A stretch of 64,000 nucleotides of DNA from Polyangiaceae bacterium (GTDB lineage: Bacteria > Myxococcota_A > Polyangia > Polyangiales > Polyangiaceae). Below, piece by piece: positions 40,601 to 48,711 of this stretch. The notes under the pieces are model-generated. The model had not been told where the DNA came from. It made no database searches and saw only the letters and a list, made by a program, of their open reading frames with translations. The position numbers and the translations under genes were made by a program. Location of the stretch: assembly GCA_020849655.1 (NCBI GenBank), contig JADLFU010000240.1, forward strand, positions 1 to 64,000, written 5' to 3'. Positions within the stretch are counted from its first letter, which is position 1; the number at the start of each line of letters is the position of its first letter.

Positions 40601-40819
40601 GAGTGGACGCTCGACCTCGCGGGCCCGTACCCGGCGGGCGGGTGCGGCGGCGGGACGTGCATCAACCCGCCCCCGCTGTCCGGCGGGACCTTCAACGCGG
40701 TCGTCCGCGGCGGTTCGTTCGGCAGCGGCCCGGGGTTCGGCCGGGCCGCCGCGCGCACCTCCGCGCCGAGCGGCTCCCCGTCCGATCAGATCGGATTTCG
40801 TTGCGCTCGCACGCCCTAG
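37670..40819 (+). CDS. Cys-rich lipoprotein with C-terminal SUMF1/FGE-fold domain (paralogue 1)
   Basis: A 1049-aa surface lipoprotein. Signal peptide with lipobox LLWASGC, then a conserved header [17 protein letters not shown] shared with the paralogue at 41926. After a first Cys block ([16 protein letters not shown]...[10 protein letters not shown]) comes a Gly/Ala-rich linker of GQAGAG repeats (about 140-190). A long Cys-rich region follows (about 195-760; many CxxC pairs, EGF-like spacing). The C-terminal domain (about 815-1049) is a SUMF1/formylglycine-generating-enzyme fold: [44 protein letters not shown] and [16 protein letters not shown]...IGFRCART. The two catalytic Cys of FGE (C-x4-C) are absent, so it is probably a binding fold rather than an enzyme. 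Confidence 0.8.
   Translation: [1049 protein letters not shown]
38125..38235 (+). repeat. Gly/Ala-rich linker repeats in the FGE-fold lipoprotein
   Basis: Short imperfect units around GGGCAGGCGGGCGCGGGGCAG encode GQAGAG. Repeats of this type are prone to variation in number. Confidence 0.65.
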
Positions 40820-40854
40820 TCGACGACGATCGCCCCCCACCCGAGAACCCATCC

Positions 40855-41907
40855 ATGCGTCTCCCCCACCTCCGTCGCACCGTCCCGTTCGCCCTGCTCG
40901 CCGGCGCGCTCGCGCTCGCGCCCGTCACCTCCGCGCAGGCGCCCTCCGGCGCCATCTCCGCCGACGCGAAGGAGCACTTTCGCGCGGGCGTCGACCTCCT
41001 GAAGGATCCCGACGGCGCGCGCTACCAGGAGGCGTACCTGCAGTTCAAGCTCGCCTACGACAAGTCGAAGAGCTGGAAGGTGCTCGGCAACCTCGCGCTC
41101 TCCGCGATGAAGCTCGAGCGCGACGGCGAGGCCATCGAGTACTACGAGCTGTACCTGAAGGGCGGCGGCAAGGAGATCGACGCCGCCGAGCGCGAGCAGG
41201 TCGAGCGGGACGTCCGCAACCTGAAGGTGGGCATCGCGAAGGTCACGCTCCGCGCTGACGTCACCACCGACGTGCCGGTGGTCGACTCGCGCCAGCGGCA
41301 GAGCGGCGCGAACAGCAACTCCTTCACGCTGAAGGGCGGCGCGCTCGTGCTCGGGGTGCGCGCGGGCAACCACACGTTCCGCGCGACCTCGGGCGGCAAG
41401 ACCCAGGAGTGGGTGGTCGACCTCTCCCCGGGGCAGCAGCTCGAGCACACGTTCGTCTTCACGGACAAGCCGGCGGTCGCGCCCCCCGTCGCGGCGGCGT
41501 CGACGGCACCTGCCTCGACCCAGGCTCCTCCGCCCGCGCAGCCCCCGCCAGGCGAGCCCGCGCAGGCCGGCCCGTCGCCGATGAGGACGGCCGGGTACGT
41601 CGCCGCGGGGGTCGGCGGCGCGATGATCGTCGGCGGCGTGATCACCGGGCTCATGTCCAAGTCGAAGGAGAGCAGCGTCAAGGACAAGTGCCGCGGCTCG
41701 GTCTGCCCCGAGAGCGCGAAGGGCGACTACGACAGCGCCAAGTCGCTGGCGACGATCACGAACGTCCTGTTGGTCGGCGGCGTCGTCGCGGCAGGCGCGG
41801 GCGCCACGCTGATCGTCCTCGGCGGCAAGAAGGAGGCGGCCCACGCGGCGCCCCGGCTCGCCGTCACCCCCGCTGGCGCCGGGCTGGTGGCGTTCGGTAG
41901 CTTCTGA
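40855..41907 (+). CDS. TPR-containing periplasmic protein
   Basis: A 350-aa exported protein with signal peptide ending VTSAQA (about 1-28). Helical repeats (about 30-125; FRAGVDLLKDPDGARYQEAYLQFKLAYDKSKSWKVLGNLALSAMKLERDGEAIEYYELYL) read as TPR-like units. A beta-rich region then resembles a PEGA-type module (VRAGNHTFRATSGGKTQEWVVDL), followed by a proline-rich linker and two hydrophobic segments (about 243-265 and 305-325). It is flanked by two paralogous FGE-fold lipoprotein genes in the same direction (35 and 18 bases apart), so the three form a likely operon and may assemble at the envelope. Confidence 0.65.
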   Translation: MRLPHLRRTVPFALLAGALALAPVTSAQAPSGAISADAKEHFRAGVDLLKDPDGARYQEAYLQFKLAYDKSKSWKVLGNLALSAMKLERDGEAIEYYELYLKGGGKEIDAAEREQVERDVRNLKVGIAKVTLRADVTTDVPVVDSRQRQSGANSNSFTLKGGALVLGVRAGNHTFRATSGGKTQEWVVDLSPGQQLEHTFVFTDKPAVAPPVAAASTAPASTQAPPPAQPPPGEPAQAGPSPMRTAGYVAAGVGGAMIVGGVITGLMSKSKESSVKDKCRGSVCPESAKGDYDSAKSLATITNVLLVGGVVAAGAGATLIVLGGKKEAAHAAPRLAVTPAGAGLVAFGSF

Positions 41908-41925
41908 CTCTTCGAGGTCTGACAT

Positions 41926-43677
41926 ATGCGACTCTCTCGACTGGTTGTCTCTGGGTGCTTCTCCGGCGCGCTCCTCTGGGCCGCGGGCTGCGGCGTCGAC
42001 GGAGGGTTGACCTTCGTCCCGGACGCCACCTTCAACGGCTCGGGCGCGGCCGGTGCCGGCGGCGGCGCCGCGGGGCAGGGCGGGGGGCAGGCGGCCGGCG
42101 CGGGGCAGGCGGGGCAACCCGCCGGAGGCTCCGGCGGCAAGGCGATGTTCGAGCCCAAGTGCGCGGCGTGCCTCACCGCGCAGTGCCCGACGCTGCTGAA
42201 CCAGTGCGCCATCGACAACGCCTGCGTCGACTGCGTGCTGATGCCTGGTGACCCCAAGTGCGCGTCCATCCCGGCCGCCGTGGCGCTCCACGCGTGCGCG
42301 TGCGGCAACTGCGACAAGCCGTGCGAGAGCCTCAAGTGCCCCGGCGGCATGGGCGGGGCGGGCGGCGGAGGGCCCGGAGGGTTCGGAGGGAAGGCGGGCG
42401 GGCCGGGCGGCGGCGGACCGGGCGGCGGCGGACCGGGCGGCGGCGGGCCCGGCGGCGCAGGCGGCGCCCCGCCCGGGTGCGGGAACAACAAACCCGATCC
42501 GGGCGAGGAGTGCGACGGCGCGCTCCCCTCGGGCCAGCAGACCTGCGCGGCCTACCTCGGCGACCCCACCGCCCACGGCAACATCTTCTGCAACGGCGCC
42601 TGCGTCGTGGACGCGAGCGACTGCCACACCTGCGGTGACGGCACCGCCAACCAGGACGAGGAGTGCGACTCCACCGATCTCCGCGGCAAGACCTGCGAGT
42701 CGCTCTCGAAGCCCGCGGGGACGCTGTCGTGCTCCCAGACTTGCAAGTTCGACGTCTCGAAGTGCAACGGCACCGCCCCCGCCTGCGGCGACGGGATGGT
42801 GCAGCAGGGCGAGGAGTGTGACGGGCAGGTCGACCCGGCGGTGTCGTCCTGTGAGAGCCTGCTCGGCGCCTCGTACGAGGGACAGGTCGGCTGCACGTCC
42901 TGTCGGCTCGACGTCGGCTCCTGCAAGCGAAAGATGGGCGTGCGGCACGGGCCCCCGATGGTCGAGCTGCCCCGCGCGAACAACGCCGGCACCTTCTCGA
43001 TCGACTCGACGGAGGTCACCCGTGGACAGTACGAGGTGTTCTTGAAGCAGCTGCCGCCCGCCGGTGGTTTCCCAAATTTCTGCAGCTTCAAGGCGTGGAG
43101 CCCCGCGAGCTTCACGCCCGACTCCGGCTGCATGGCGCAGGCGTCGGTGAGCGCGAGCGGGCCGGGATCGCTGTACAAGACGCCGGTCGTCTGCGTCGAT
43201 TTCTGTGACGCGTTCGCGTACTGCCAGTGGGCGGGCAAGACGCTGTGCGGGGGGACGACGATGAACCCGCCGAACGCGCCCTGGGACAAGCTCGACGACG
43301 TCAACGTCAACGCGTGGACCAGCGCGTGCACCGCCAACGGCGCCGCGGCCTACCCGTACGGCCCGACCTACGTTCCGGGGCAGTGCAACGACCAGGTCCT
43401 GGGTCGTGAAGAGGTCGGGGCGCGAGCGAAATGTCACTCGGTGAAGCCCGGGTACGACGCGCTCCGCGACATGAGCGGCAACGTCGCCGAGTGGACGGAC
43501 GCGTGCCACCCCGTCTCCCCGATGGACGAGTGCGCCGTGCGCGGCGGCGACTTCGGCGCCTCGGAGGACGCGCTCAGCTGCGTCCCGAGCAACCCTGAGT
43601 ACTTCTCCCGCGACGCGGTGGCCGACTTTATCGGCTTCCGGTGCTGCGAGGTCACGGGTAATCCCCCACCGCCTTGA
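41926..43677 (+). CDS. Cys-rich lipoprotein with C-terminal SUMF1/FGE-fold domain (paralogue 2)
   Basis: A 583-aa lipoprotein. Signal peptide with lipobox LLWAAGC, then GCGVDGGLTFVPDATFN, matching paralogue 1 almost residue for residue. The first Cys block (CAACLTAQCPTLLNQC...CACGNCDKPC) is conserved in spacing with paralogue 1. A Gly/Pro-rich linker of GGGGPGG repeats is followed by several myxobacterial Cys-rich units (CGDGTANQDEECD, CGDGMVQQGEECD). The FGE-fold domain spans about 355-575 (IDSTEVTRGQYEVFL, CVDFCDAFAYCQWAGKTLC, MSGNVAEWTDAC, CAVRGGDFGASEDAL...GFRCCEV). Typical FGE catalytic Cys pair not seen. Paralogue 1 has a longer Cys-rich middle; the shared ends indicate duplication of the same architecture. 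Confidence 0.78.
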   Translation: MRLSRLVVSGCFSGALLWAAGCGVDGGLTFVPDATFNGSGAAGAGGGAAGQGGGQAAGAGQAGQPAGGSGGKAMFEPKCAACLTAQCPTLLNQCAIDNACVDCVLMPGDPKCASIPAAVALHACACGNCDKPCESLKCPGGMGGAGGGGPGGFGGKAGGPGGGGPGGGGPGGGGPGGAGGAPPGCGNNKPDPGEECDGALPSGQQTCAAYLGDPTAHGNIFCNGACVVDASDCHTCGDGTANQDEECDSTDLRGKTCESLSKPAGTLSCSQTCKFDVSKCNGTAPACGDGMVQQGEECDGQVDPAVSSCESLLGASYEGQVGCTSCRLDVGSCKRKMGVRHGPPMVELPRANNAGTFSIDSTEVTRGQYEVFLKQLPPAGGFPNFCSFKAWSPASFTPDSGCMAQASVSASGPGSLYKTPVVCVDFCDAFAYCQWAGKTLCGGTTMNPPNAPWDKLDDVNVNAWTSACTANGAAAYPYGPTYVPGQCNDQVLGREEVGARAKCHSVKPGYDALRDMSGNVAEWTDACHPVSPMDECAVRGGDFGASEDALSCVPSNPEYFSRDAVADFIGFRCCEVTGNPPPP

Positions 43678-43711
43678 GCCGTGACATCTCTCTTATCCGT
43701 CAGCAGGCGCG

Positions 43712-44803
43712 ATGCTGAGCGCGCTGTACCCGCTCGTCCGACCGCTCCTGTTTCGCCTCGCGCCGTCGACCGCGCACGAGCTCGCGTTCGGGGCGCTCGC
43801 CGTGACCGAGGCGTCCACGGCGCTGAGGAGGCTGCTCGGCCCCGCCGCGTGCACCCGCGACCCCAGGCTCGAGGTGCGGACGATGGGCCTCACGTTCCCG
43901 AACCCGCTCGGCCTCGCCGGCGGCTTCGACAAGGACGCGCGCCGGCCGCGCTCGCTCGCGGCGCTCGGGTTCGGTCACCTCGAGCTCGGCACGGTGACCG
44001 CGCGCGCGCAGGACGCCAACCCGTCGCCGAACCTGTTCCGTCTGCCCGAGGACCGCGCGCTCGTGAACCGCCTCGGGTTCCCGAACGCCGGCGCGGAGGC
44101 GCTCGCGGCGCGGCTTTGCCGCGTGTCGCTCGGCGTGCCGCTCGGCGTCTCGATCGGCAAGTCGCGCGTGGTCGACGTCGAGGACGAGCCGGCGGTGCTC
44201 GCCGACTACGAGGCGAGCCTGCGCGCGGTCGCGGGCGTCGCGGATTTCGTCGTCGTCAACGTCTCGTCGCCGAACACGCCGAACCTCCGCGCGATGCAGC
44301 GCGCGGACAGCGCCCGAGCCCTGCTCTCGCACCTCGCGCGCGCGCGCGGCGACGCGGGGCCGCCGCTGCTGCTGAAGGTCGCGCCCGATCTCGACGACGA
44401 CGCGTACGCCGCGTTGCTCGCCGTGGTGCGCGAGACGGGGCTCGCGGGCGTCGTCGCGGCGAACACCACGCTCTCGCGCGCCGGGCTGTCGACCTCCGCC
44501 GCGCGCGTCGCCGAGATCGGCGCGGGCGGGCTCAGCGGGCCGCCGCTCCGCGCGCGGGCGATCGCGATGGTGCGGCGGGCGCGCGCCGCGCTCGGCGCGT
44601 CGGCCACGGTGATCGGCGTCGGCGGCGTGTCGTCGGCAGATGACGTCGCGCGGCTCCGCGACGCCGGCGCCGATCTCTGCCAGCTCTACACGGGGTTCAT
44701 CTACGAGGGGCCAGGCGTCGTCGCGGACGTGTGCCGCGCGCTCACGAGCGCCCGAACCGCAGCACGAGCCCCAGCCAGCCCCGCGCCAGGTACAGCGAGT
44801 TGA
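43712..44803 (+). CDS. pyrD: Dihydroorotate dehydrogenase, class 2 (quinone-dependent)
   Basis: A 363-aa flavoenzyme of pyrimidine synthesis that oxidises dihydroorotate with membrane quinone. The N-terminal helices LYPLVRPLLFRLAPSTAHELAF insert in the membrane. FMN/substrate motifs: MGLTFPNPLGLAGGFDKD, NRLGFPNAGAE, SIGKSR and VVNVSSPNTPNLR (catalytic Ser). GVVAANTT and VIGVGGVSSADDV bind the FMN phosphate. The length is normal. The last 62 bases overlap the 3' end of the convergent phosphatidyltransferase gene. Confidence 0.94.
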   Translation: MLSALYPLVRPLLFRLAPSTAHELAFGALAVTEASTALRRLLGPAACTRDPRLEVRTMGLTFPNPLGLAGGFDKDARRPRSLAALGFGHLELGTVTARAQDANPSPNLFRLPEDRALVNRLGFPNAGAEALAARLCRVSLGVPLGVSIGKSRVVDVEDEPAVLADYEASLRAVAGVADFVVVNVSSPNTPNLRAMQRADSARALLSHLARARGDAGPPLLLKVAPDLDDDAYAALLAVVRETGLAGVVAANTTLSRAGLSTSAARVAEIGAGGLSGPPLRARAIAMVRRARAALGASATVIGVGGVSSADDVARLRDAGADLCQLYTGFIYEGPGVVADVCRALTSARTAARAPASPAPGTAS

Positions 44804-45491
44804 GCGCGAGGTAGAGCCAGAAGTACGCGTCCAGCCGCCCGAGCGCGACCCAGAGCCACAGGTGGCTCGGGTAGTGGTTGAGCAGCTGCAACAGCGCCAT
44901 CGGCGCGCGCACGAGCCGCGCGCCGAGAGCGGTCGACGGCGCGTTCGCCTCGTAGTGCGCCTCGGTCGGCGTCTCCTTGCCGGTCAGCTCGGGGCGCCGC
45001 ACGAAGTTGGTGAGCGAGATCGCGGACGCGACCACGACGACCTCGACGACGCACGCGAGCAGGAACCTCGCGTCGCCCGCGGGCCACGCCGCGAGATCGA
45101 CGCCGAGGCCGCCCGTCCTGTACAGGCGCACGCCCATCGCCGCGGCGAGCAGGGTCGCCTTCGCCTCGTCGGTGAAGAAATCGAAGAGGTGTCCGGTGGG
45201 GGACGCCGTCTTCCTCAGCCGCGCGAGCATGCCGTCCGCGCAGTCGAAGAGATACGACAGCTCCAGCACCGCGACGGCCGCGAGGCCGCCCGCCTGCGAC
45301 GGCGCGCCCACGAAGAGCGCGGCCGCGACGAGGAAGATGGCGAGGTTCAGCAGCGTCAGCTGGTTCGGCGTGACCGGCGAGCGCTCGAGGGCGGCGACGA
45401 CGACGGCCGCGAGCGGGCGCATCACGTAGGCGTTCCACGCGAGATCGTTCCGCTTGCGGGTCGCGCGGTAGACCGCGGCGGGGCTCGTCAC
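44742..45491 (-). CDS. CDP-alcohol phosphatidyltransferase
   Basis: A 249-aa membrane enzyme starting at GTG 45491 in a GTGA overlap with the haemoglobin gene. The catalytic motif for this family, D-G-x2-A-R-x8-G-x3-D-x3-D, is visible as CADGMLARLRKTASPTGHLFDFFTDE. It transfers a phosphatidyl group from a CDP-linked lipid to an alcohol (inositol, glycerol, choline or serine type); the substrate cannot be told. Membrane helices flank the motif (TLLNLAIFLVAAALFVGA, VVEVVVVASAISLTNF, FWLYLALNSLYLARGWLGLVL). Its 3' end overlaps pyrD by 62 bases, convergently. Confidence 0.82.
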   Translation of the reverse strand: MTSPAAVYRATRKRNDLAWNAYVMRPLAAVVVAALERSPVTPNQLTLLNLAIFLVAAALFVGAPSQAGGLAAVAVLELSYLFDCADGMLARLRKTASPTGHLFDFFTDEAKATLLAAAMGVRLYRTGGLGVDLAAWPAGDARFLLACVVEVVVVASAISLTNFVRRPELTGKETPTEAHYEANAPSTALGARLVRAPMALLQLLNHYPSHLWLWVALGRLDAYFWLYLALNSLYLARGWLGLVLRFGRS

Positions 45492-45868
45492 GGATCTCCC
45501 GAGTTCAACGCGCGCGCCCGCTCGTCGCCGAGCTTCAGCACCGCGTCGCGGAACCCTCGGTCGACCTCGAGCCACCGCGCGCGCACCTCGTCGGGCACGC
45601 CCCGCTCCCGCAGCACCTCGGCGAGCAAGAAGTGTCGCCGGTCGAAGTGGCCGGGCAAGATGGGCAGCTCGGCGTGCGCCTCCGGGATCGGCTTGCCGTC
45701 GTAGCTGACGCCGCGCTCGCCGAGCATGCGCCGCACGAGCGGCACCTGCGCCATCACGATGTGGTCGCGATCCTTGCCGACGAAGAAGAAGCCCACGATC
45801 GGATCGTCGAACATCCGGTCGTACAGCGCGCGGAGCACCGCCTCGATCTCGCGCTCGGGGAGGATCAC
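45488..45868 (-). CDS. Truncated haemoglobin-like protein
   Basis: A 126-aa globin, from the GTG at 45868 that overlaps the preceding stop (GTGA); the frame is also open ten residues further upstream. Globin features are LRALYDRMFDDPIVGFFFVGKD, then an MAQVPLVRRMLG helix, EAHAELPILPGHFDRRHFLLAEVL, where the F-helix His in HFDRR is the likely haem proximal ligand, and a final helix FRDAVLKLG. Distal Tyr/Trp positions are not clear. Such proteins bind oxygen or nitric oxide. It is coupled to the CDP-alcohol phosphatidyltransferase gene (GTGA overlap) and to the FG-GAP lipoprotein gene. Confidence 0.75.
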   Translation of the reverse strand: MILPEREIEAVLRALYDRMFDDPIVGFFFVGKDRDHIVMAQVPLVRRMLGERGVSYDGKPIPEAHAELPILPGHFDRRHFLLAEVLRERGVPDEVRARWLEVDRGFRDAVLKLGDERARALNSGDP

Positions 45869-47115
45869 TGGCAGCGCGCGCCCGGGGACATCCCGCACAG
45901 GAACACCGCGACCGCCTTGCGCGTGCCGGGGAGGCCCGCGGCGACCACGTCGTGGGCGCCCGTCCGCGTCGTGGCGACCGCGGCGCCGAGCTGATCGTCC
46001 GCGCCGGGCGCGCCGAGGAAGAGCACGTCTCGAGGCGCGTCGCCGCCCTCCTGGTCGAACACGAACACCGCGCCCGCGTTCGGGACGTCACGCACGTTCG
46101 CGCCGGGGGCGCCGACGATCAGCTCCTGGTCGCCGTCGCCGTCGAGATCGCCGTGCGCGAGCGAGTAGCCGAACGCGGCGCCGCTGCACCCCGTGAGGTC
46201 CTCTGTCTCCGCGCAGGCGACCGAGCGCGCGGCCGCGCCTGGATCGACGCACGCGCCGGGATCGAGCGCGAGCGCCGCGAGATCGAGGACGTCCACGCGC
46301 CCCGCGCCGTCGGACACCGCGAGCCAGGATCTGCCCGCGTCGACGAACGCGGTCATCACGACGCCCCACGGCGCCGCGCGCTTCACGCAGCCTCGCACCG
46401 CGCCGCTCGCCGGATCGTGCAGGATGACCTGGCCGTCCGCCGGCGCCGCCACCGCGAACGTCGGCCGCGCGCCGCCCACCATCGCGACCGTGGTCCCGTA
46501 GCTGCTCACCGCGTACGCGGGCCGCGGGAGGACGGCGAAGCTCGCGCCGCCCGGATCGTACAGCCAGGCCTCGCGGGTCTCCGGGGAGGCGGCGCCGAGG
46601 CGACCGTCCGCCGACGCGAGCGCGACGACGCCCTCGAAGCCGAGGACCGAGAAAGGCACGAGCGCGGGCTCGATCACGCGCGCCTTGAACGGCTCCGGCA
46701 CCGGCAGCTTGAACGCGCCGCCCTCGAGGCAGGTGCCGACGAGGCCGGCAGAGTCATCGAGCGACGCCTCGCCCCGGCCGATCCCGGCGACGAAGCAGCG
46801 CGTCTTGCCGGGCAGCGACGGGAGGTACGCCGGGGTCGCCGTCGAGCGGCACCGCGCGAGATCGGTGCAGGTCGCCGTCGCGGGCAGGGGCGCGGGCGGA
46901 TCGCCGGCGACGAACAGCGCCACGCCCGCCTGCGCCGGCTGCCCGCCGGTGAGCAGCACGTCGTCGCCGCCGCCGAGCGTCGCGCCGAACCTGGCGCCCA
47001 CGCTCGACGGCCGCTCGAGCAGGACGACCGGCGGATCCTTCGTCAGCGCGTCGTAGCGCGACCAGGAGCACGACGCCGTCAGGAAGCACAAAGCCAACAT
47101 CCAGCGCGCGCGCAC
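45865..47115 (-). CDS. FG-GAP/propeller-type lipoprotein
   Basis: A 416-aa lipoprotein from GTG 47115 (an RBS lies 8 bases before). Signal peptide MRARWMLALCFLTASC, lipobox LTASC. The body is a seven-bladed-propeller-like repeat region with FG-GAP style phrases: GYSLAHGDLDGDGDQELIVGAPGANVRD and LGAAVATTRTGAHDVVAAGLPG (calcium-binding DxDGDG). Such integrin-alpha-like propellers act as adhesion or binding domains. It sits between the PEGA/TPR protein gene and the truncated haemoglobin gene, in one operon with tight spacing. There is no catalytic motif. Confidence 0.7.
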   Translation of the reverse strand: MRARWMLALCFLTASCSWSRYDALTKDPPVVLLERPSSVGARFGATLGGGDDVLLTGGQPAQAGVALFVAGDPPAPLPATATCTDLARCRSTATPAYLPSLPGKTRCFVAGIGRGEASLDDSAGLVGTCLEGGAFKLPVPEPFKARVIEPALVPFSVLGFEGVVALASADGRLGAASPETREAWLYDPGGASFAVLPRPAYAVSSYGTTVAMVGGARPTFAVAAPADGQVILHDPASGAVRGCVKRAAPWGVVMTAFVDAGRSWLAVSDGAGRVDVLDLAALALDPGACVDPGAAARSVACAETEDLTGCSGAAFGYSLAHGDLDGDGDQELIVGAPGANVRDVPNAGAVFVFDQEGGDAPRDVLFLGAPGADDQLGAAVATTRTGAHDVVAAGLPGTRKAVAVFLCGMSPGARCQ

Positions 47116-47117
47116 GA

Positions 47118-48641
47118 TCAGAACCTCCCCCCGACCGCGAGCCCGGTCTGACCGCCGAGCACGAGCGGCGCGAACGCCACGCTCGGCCTGGTCGCGGCTG
47201 CCGCTCGCCTGCGCTTGTCGCCGAAGTCGCGCGGCTCGTCGATCTGCGCGCCCGACGGCGGCAGCGGATCGCGGAGGAACTCCCACGTCGCGAGCAGCGC
47301 GAGCGCGCCGCCGACCGCGAACGCGCCGTCGGCGCCGAGCGCGAACGCCTTGCCCTTGCTCGCGCGATCGTCGTCGGAGGTGAGCCGACCGGCCGCGCGG
47401 TCGGCCTTCATGTCGTCGTGGATCTGGTTCGAGCGCCTGCCGAGGTAGATGCCGCCGCCGAGGAACGCGACGCTCCCCACCGCCGCCGCCCACGCCGCGC
47501 CGCGCCCGTACTTGTTGACGAACACGACGTGCACCTCGCGCGATTGCCCGAGCGGCACCTCGATCTGATCGTCGAAGATCTTCTTGCCGTCGGCCCGCGC
47601 GACCACGCGGTGCACGCCCGCCTTCTCCTTGATGCGCAGCGGCTTCTGGCCCTCGAACACGCCCACCGGCCGGCCGTCGATGGTCACCTCGAAGCGCGGC
47701 GCGTTGCCGTCCAGGAGGAGGTACCCGTAGCTCACGCGCTCGAGCGCGGCGTCGACCTCGTGGCGCTGGCCGGCGTCGAGCTTGAACTCCTCCTCGAACG
47801 GCTCGAACCCCGGCGCCTCGACCCACACCTTGTGCGAGCCCGGCTTGATCAGCTCGCCGCGCGGCGCCGTGCCCCACGGCTCCGCGTCGCGGTCGTCGAG
47901 GTAGATGGTCGCGCCCTTCACCGAGCTCGTGACCCGCAGGAACGCCATGAATTTTCCCTGCGAGAGGTTCGCCTTGAACTGGTGCACGCGGCCCGCCGCG
48001 ACGTCGACGTCGCTCTCGCTGCGGTTGAACGTGCGCCATTTCTCGAGGACGACGTGGTACTTGCCGGGCGGCAGCGTGACGGCGAGCGGGGTCGCGCCGC
48101 TCGTCACCTTGCGCCAGCCCGCGTTGTCACCCTCCGCGCGGAACCCCGCGGCGCCCGGATCGACGCGCTCCCACACGTCCGCCGGCGCGCCCGCGGGCTC
48201 GCTCTCGACGAGCACGAGCGCGCGCATCTCGTCGTCCTTCGGCGCGGCCGGCGGCGCGGGCGGCGGATCCTTCTGCTCCTTCTTCGCGGCGATCGCGGCC
48301 TCGAGCTTGCGCACGCGCGCGCGCACGCCCTCGGCGTCCGGCGCGCCCGGATCGGCGGACAGGTACCGCTGGAACGTCGCGACGGCGCGGTCGAGATCGC
48401 CGAGGCGCTCGTGGGCGACCCCCTCGTTGAAGAGGAACGCGGCGTACGGTGACAGCGAGTACGCCCGCGCGAACGCCGCCGCGGCCTCCGCGTACTTCTT
48501 CTCGGCGTAGAGGGTCTGTCCCTCCTCCATCGCGCGCTTCGCGGCGTCCATCGAGCCGCCGTCGGCGCGCGCGGCGCCGGTCGTGAGCGCGACAGCGAGC
48601 AGGCACCCGGAGGCGAGGGCGAGGAGTGCGCGGCGAAGCAT
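47118..48641 (-). CDS. TPR/PEGA-domain envelope protein
   Basis: A 507-aa protein beginning at ATG 48641 (MLRRALLALASGCLLAVALTTGAARA). Signal peptide to about residue 26, then a TPR region (EGQTLYAEKKYAEAAAAFARAY, LFNEGVAHERLGDLDRAVATFQRYL). After a proline-rich linker come several PEGA-type beta modules (LLLDGNAPRFEVTIDGRPVG, LRVTSSVKGATIYLDDRDAEP) and two C-terminal hydrophobic segments, with the last segment (PSVAFAPLVLGGQTGLAVGGRF) resembling a beta-barrel end. Such proteins tend to accompany kinases in myxobacteria; here a kinase gene diverges from it. Confidence 0.7.
   Translation of the reverse strand: MLRRALLALASGCLLAVALTTGAARADGGSMDAAKRAMEEGQTLYAEKKYAEAAAAFARAYSLSPYAAFLFNEGVAHERLGDLDRAVATFQRYLSADPGAPDAEGVRARVRKLEAAIAAKKEQKDPPPAPPAAPKDDEMRALVLVESEPAGAPADVWERVDPGAAGFRAEGDNAGWRKVTSGATPLAVTLPPGKYHVVLEKWRTFNRSESDVDVAAGRVHQFKANLSQGKFMAFLRVTSSVKGATIYLDDRDAEPWGTAPRGELIKPGSHKVWVEAPGFEPFEEEFKLDAGQRHEVDAALERVSYGYLLLDGNAPRFEVTIDGRPVGVFEGQKPLRIKEKAGVHRVVARADGKKIFDDQIEVPLGQSREVHVVFVNKYGRGAAWAAAVGSVAFLGGGIYLGRRSNQIHDDMKADRAAGRLTSDDDRASKGKAFALGADGAFAVGGALALLATWEFLRDPLPPSGAQIDEPRDFGDKRRRAAAATRPSVAFAPLVLGGQTGLAVGGRF
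47124..47130 (-). promoter_or_regulatory. Strong Shine-Dalgarno for the FG-GAP lipoprotein
   Basis: GGGGAGG on the minus strand lies 8 bases before GTG 47115, deciding that start. It lies inside the end of the preceding gene, so translation is coupled. Confidence 0.6.
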
Positions 48642-48711
48642 GCGAGGCCCCGCAGCGTGGCCGATCCCCGCCCCCCGACGCAAGCACCTAACGGGTCCGC
48701 AGAAACGGCGC

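Noticed and set aside
37670-40819. Formylglycine-generating enzyme
   Set aside because: The fold is there but the paired catalytic cysteines are not; no sulfatase gene is nearby.
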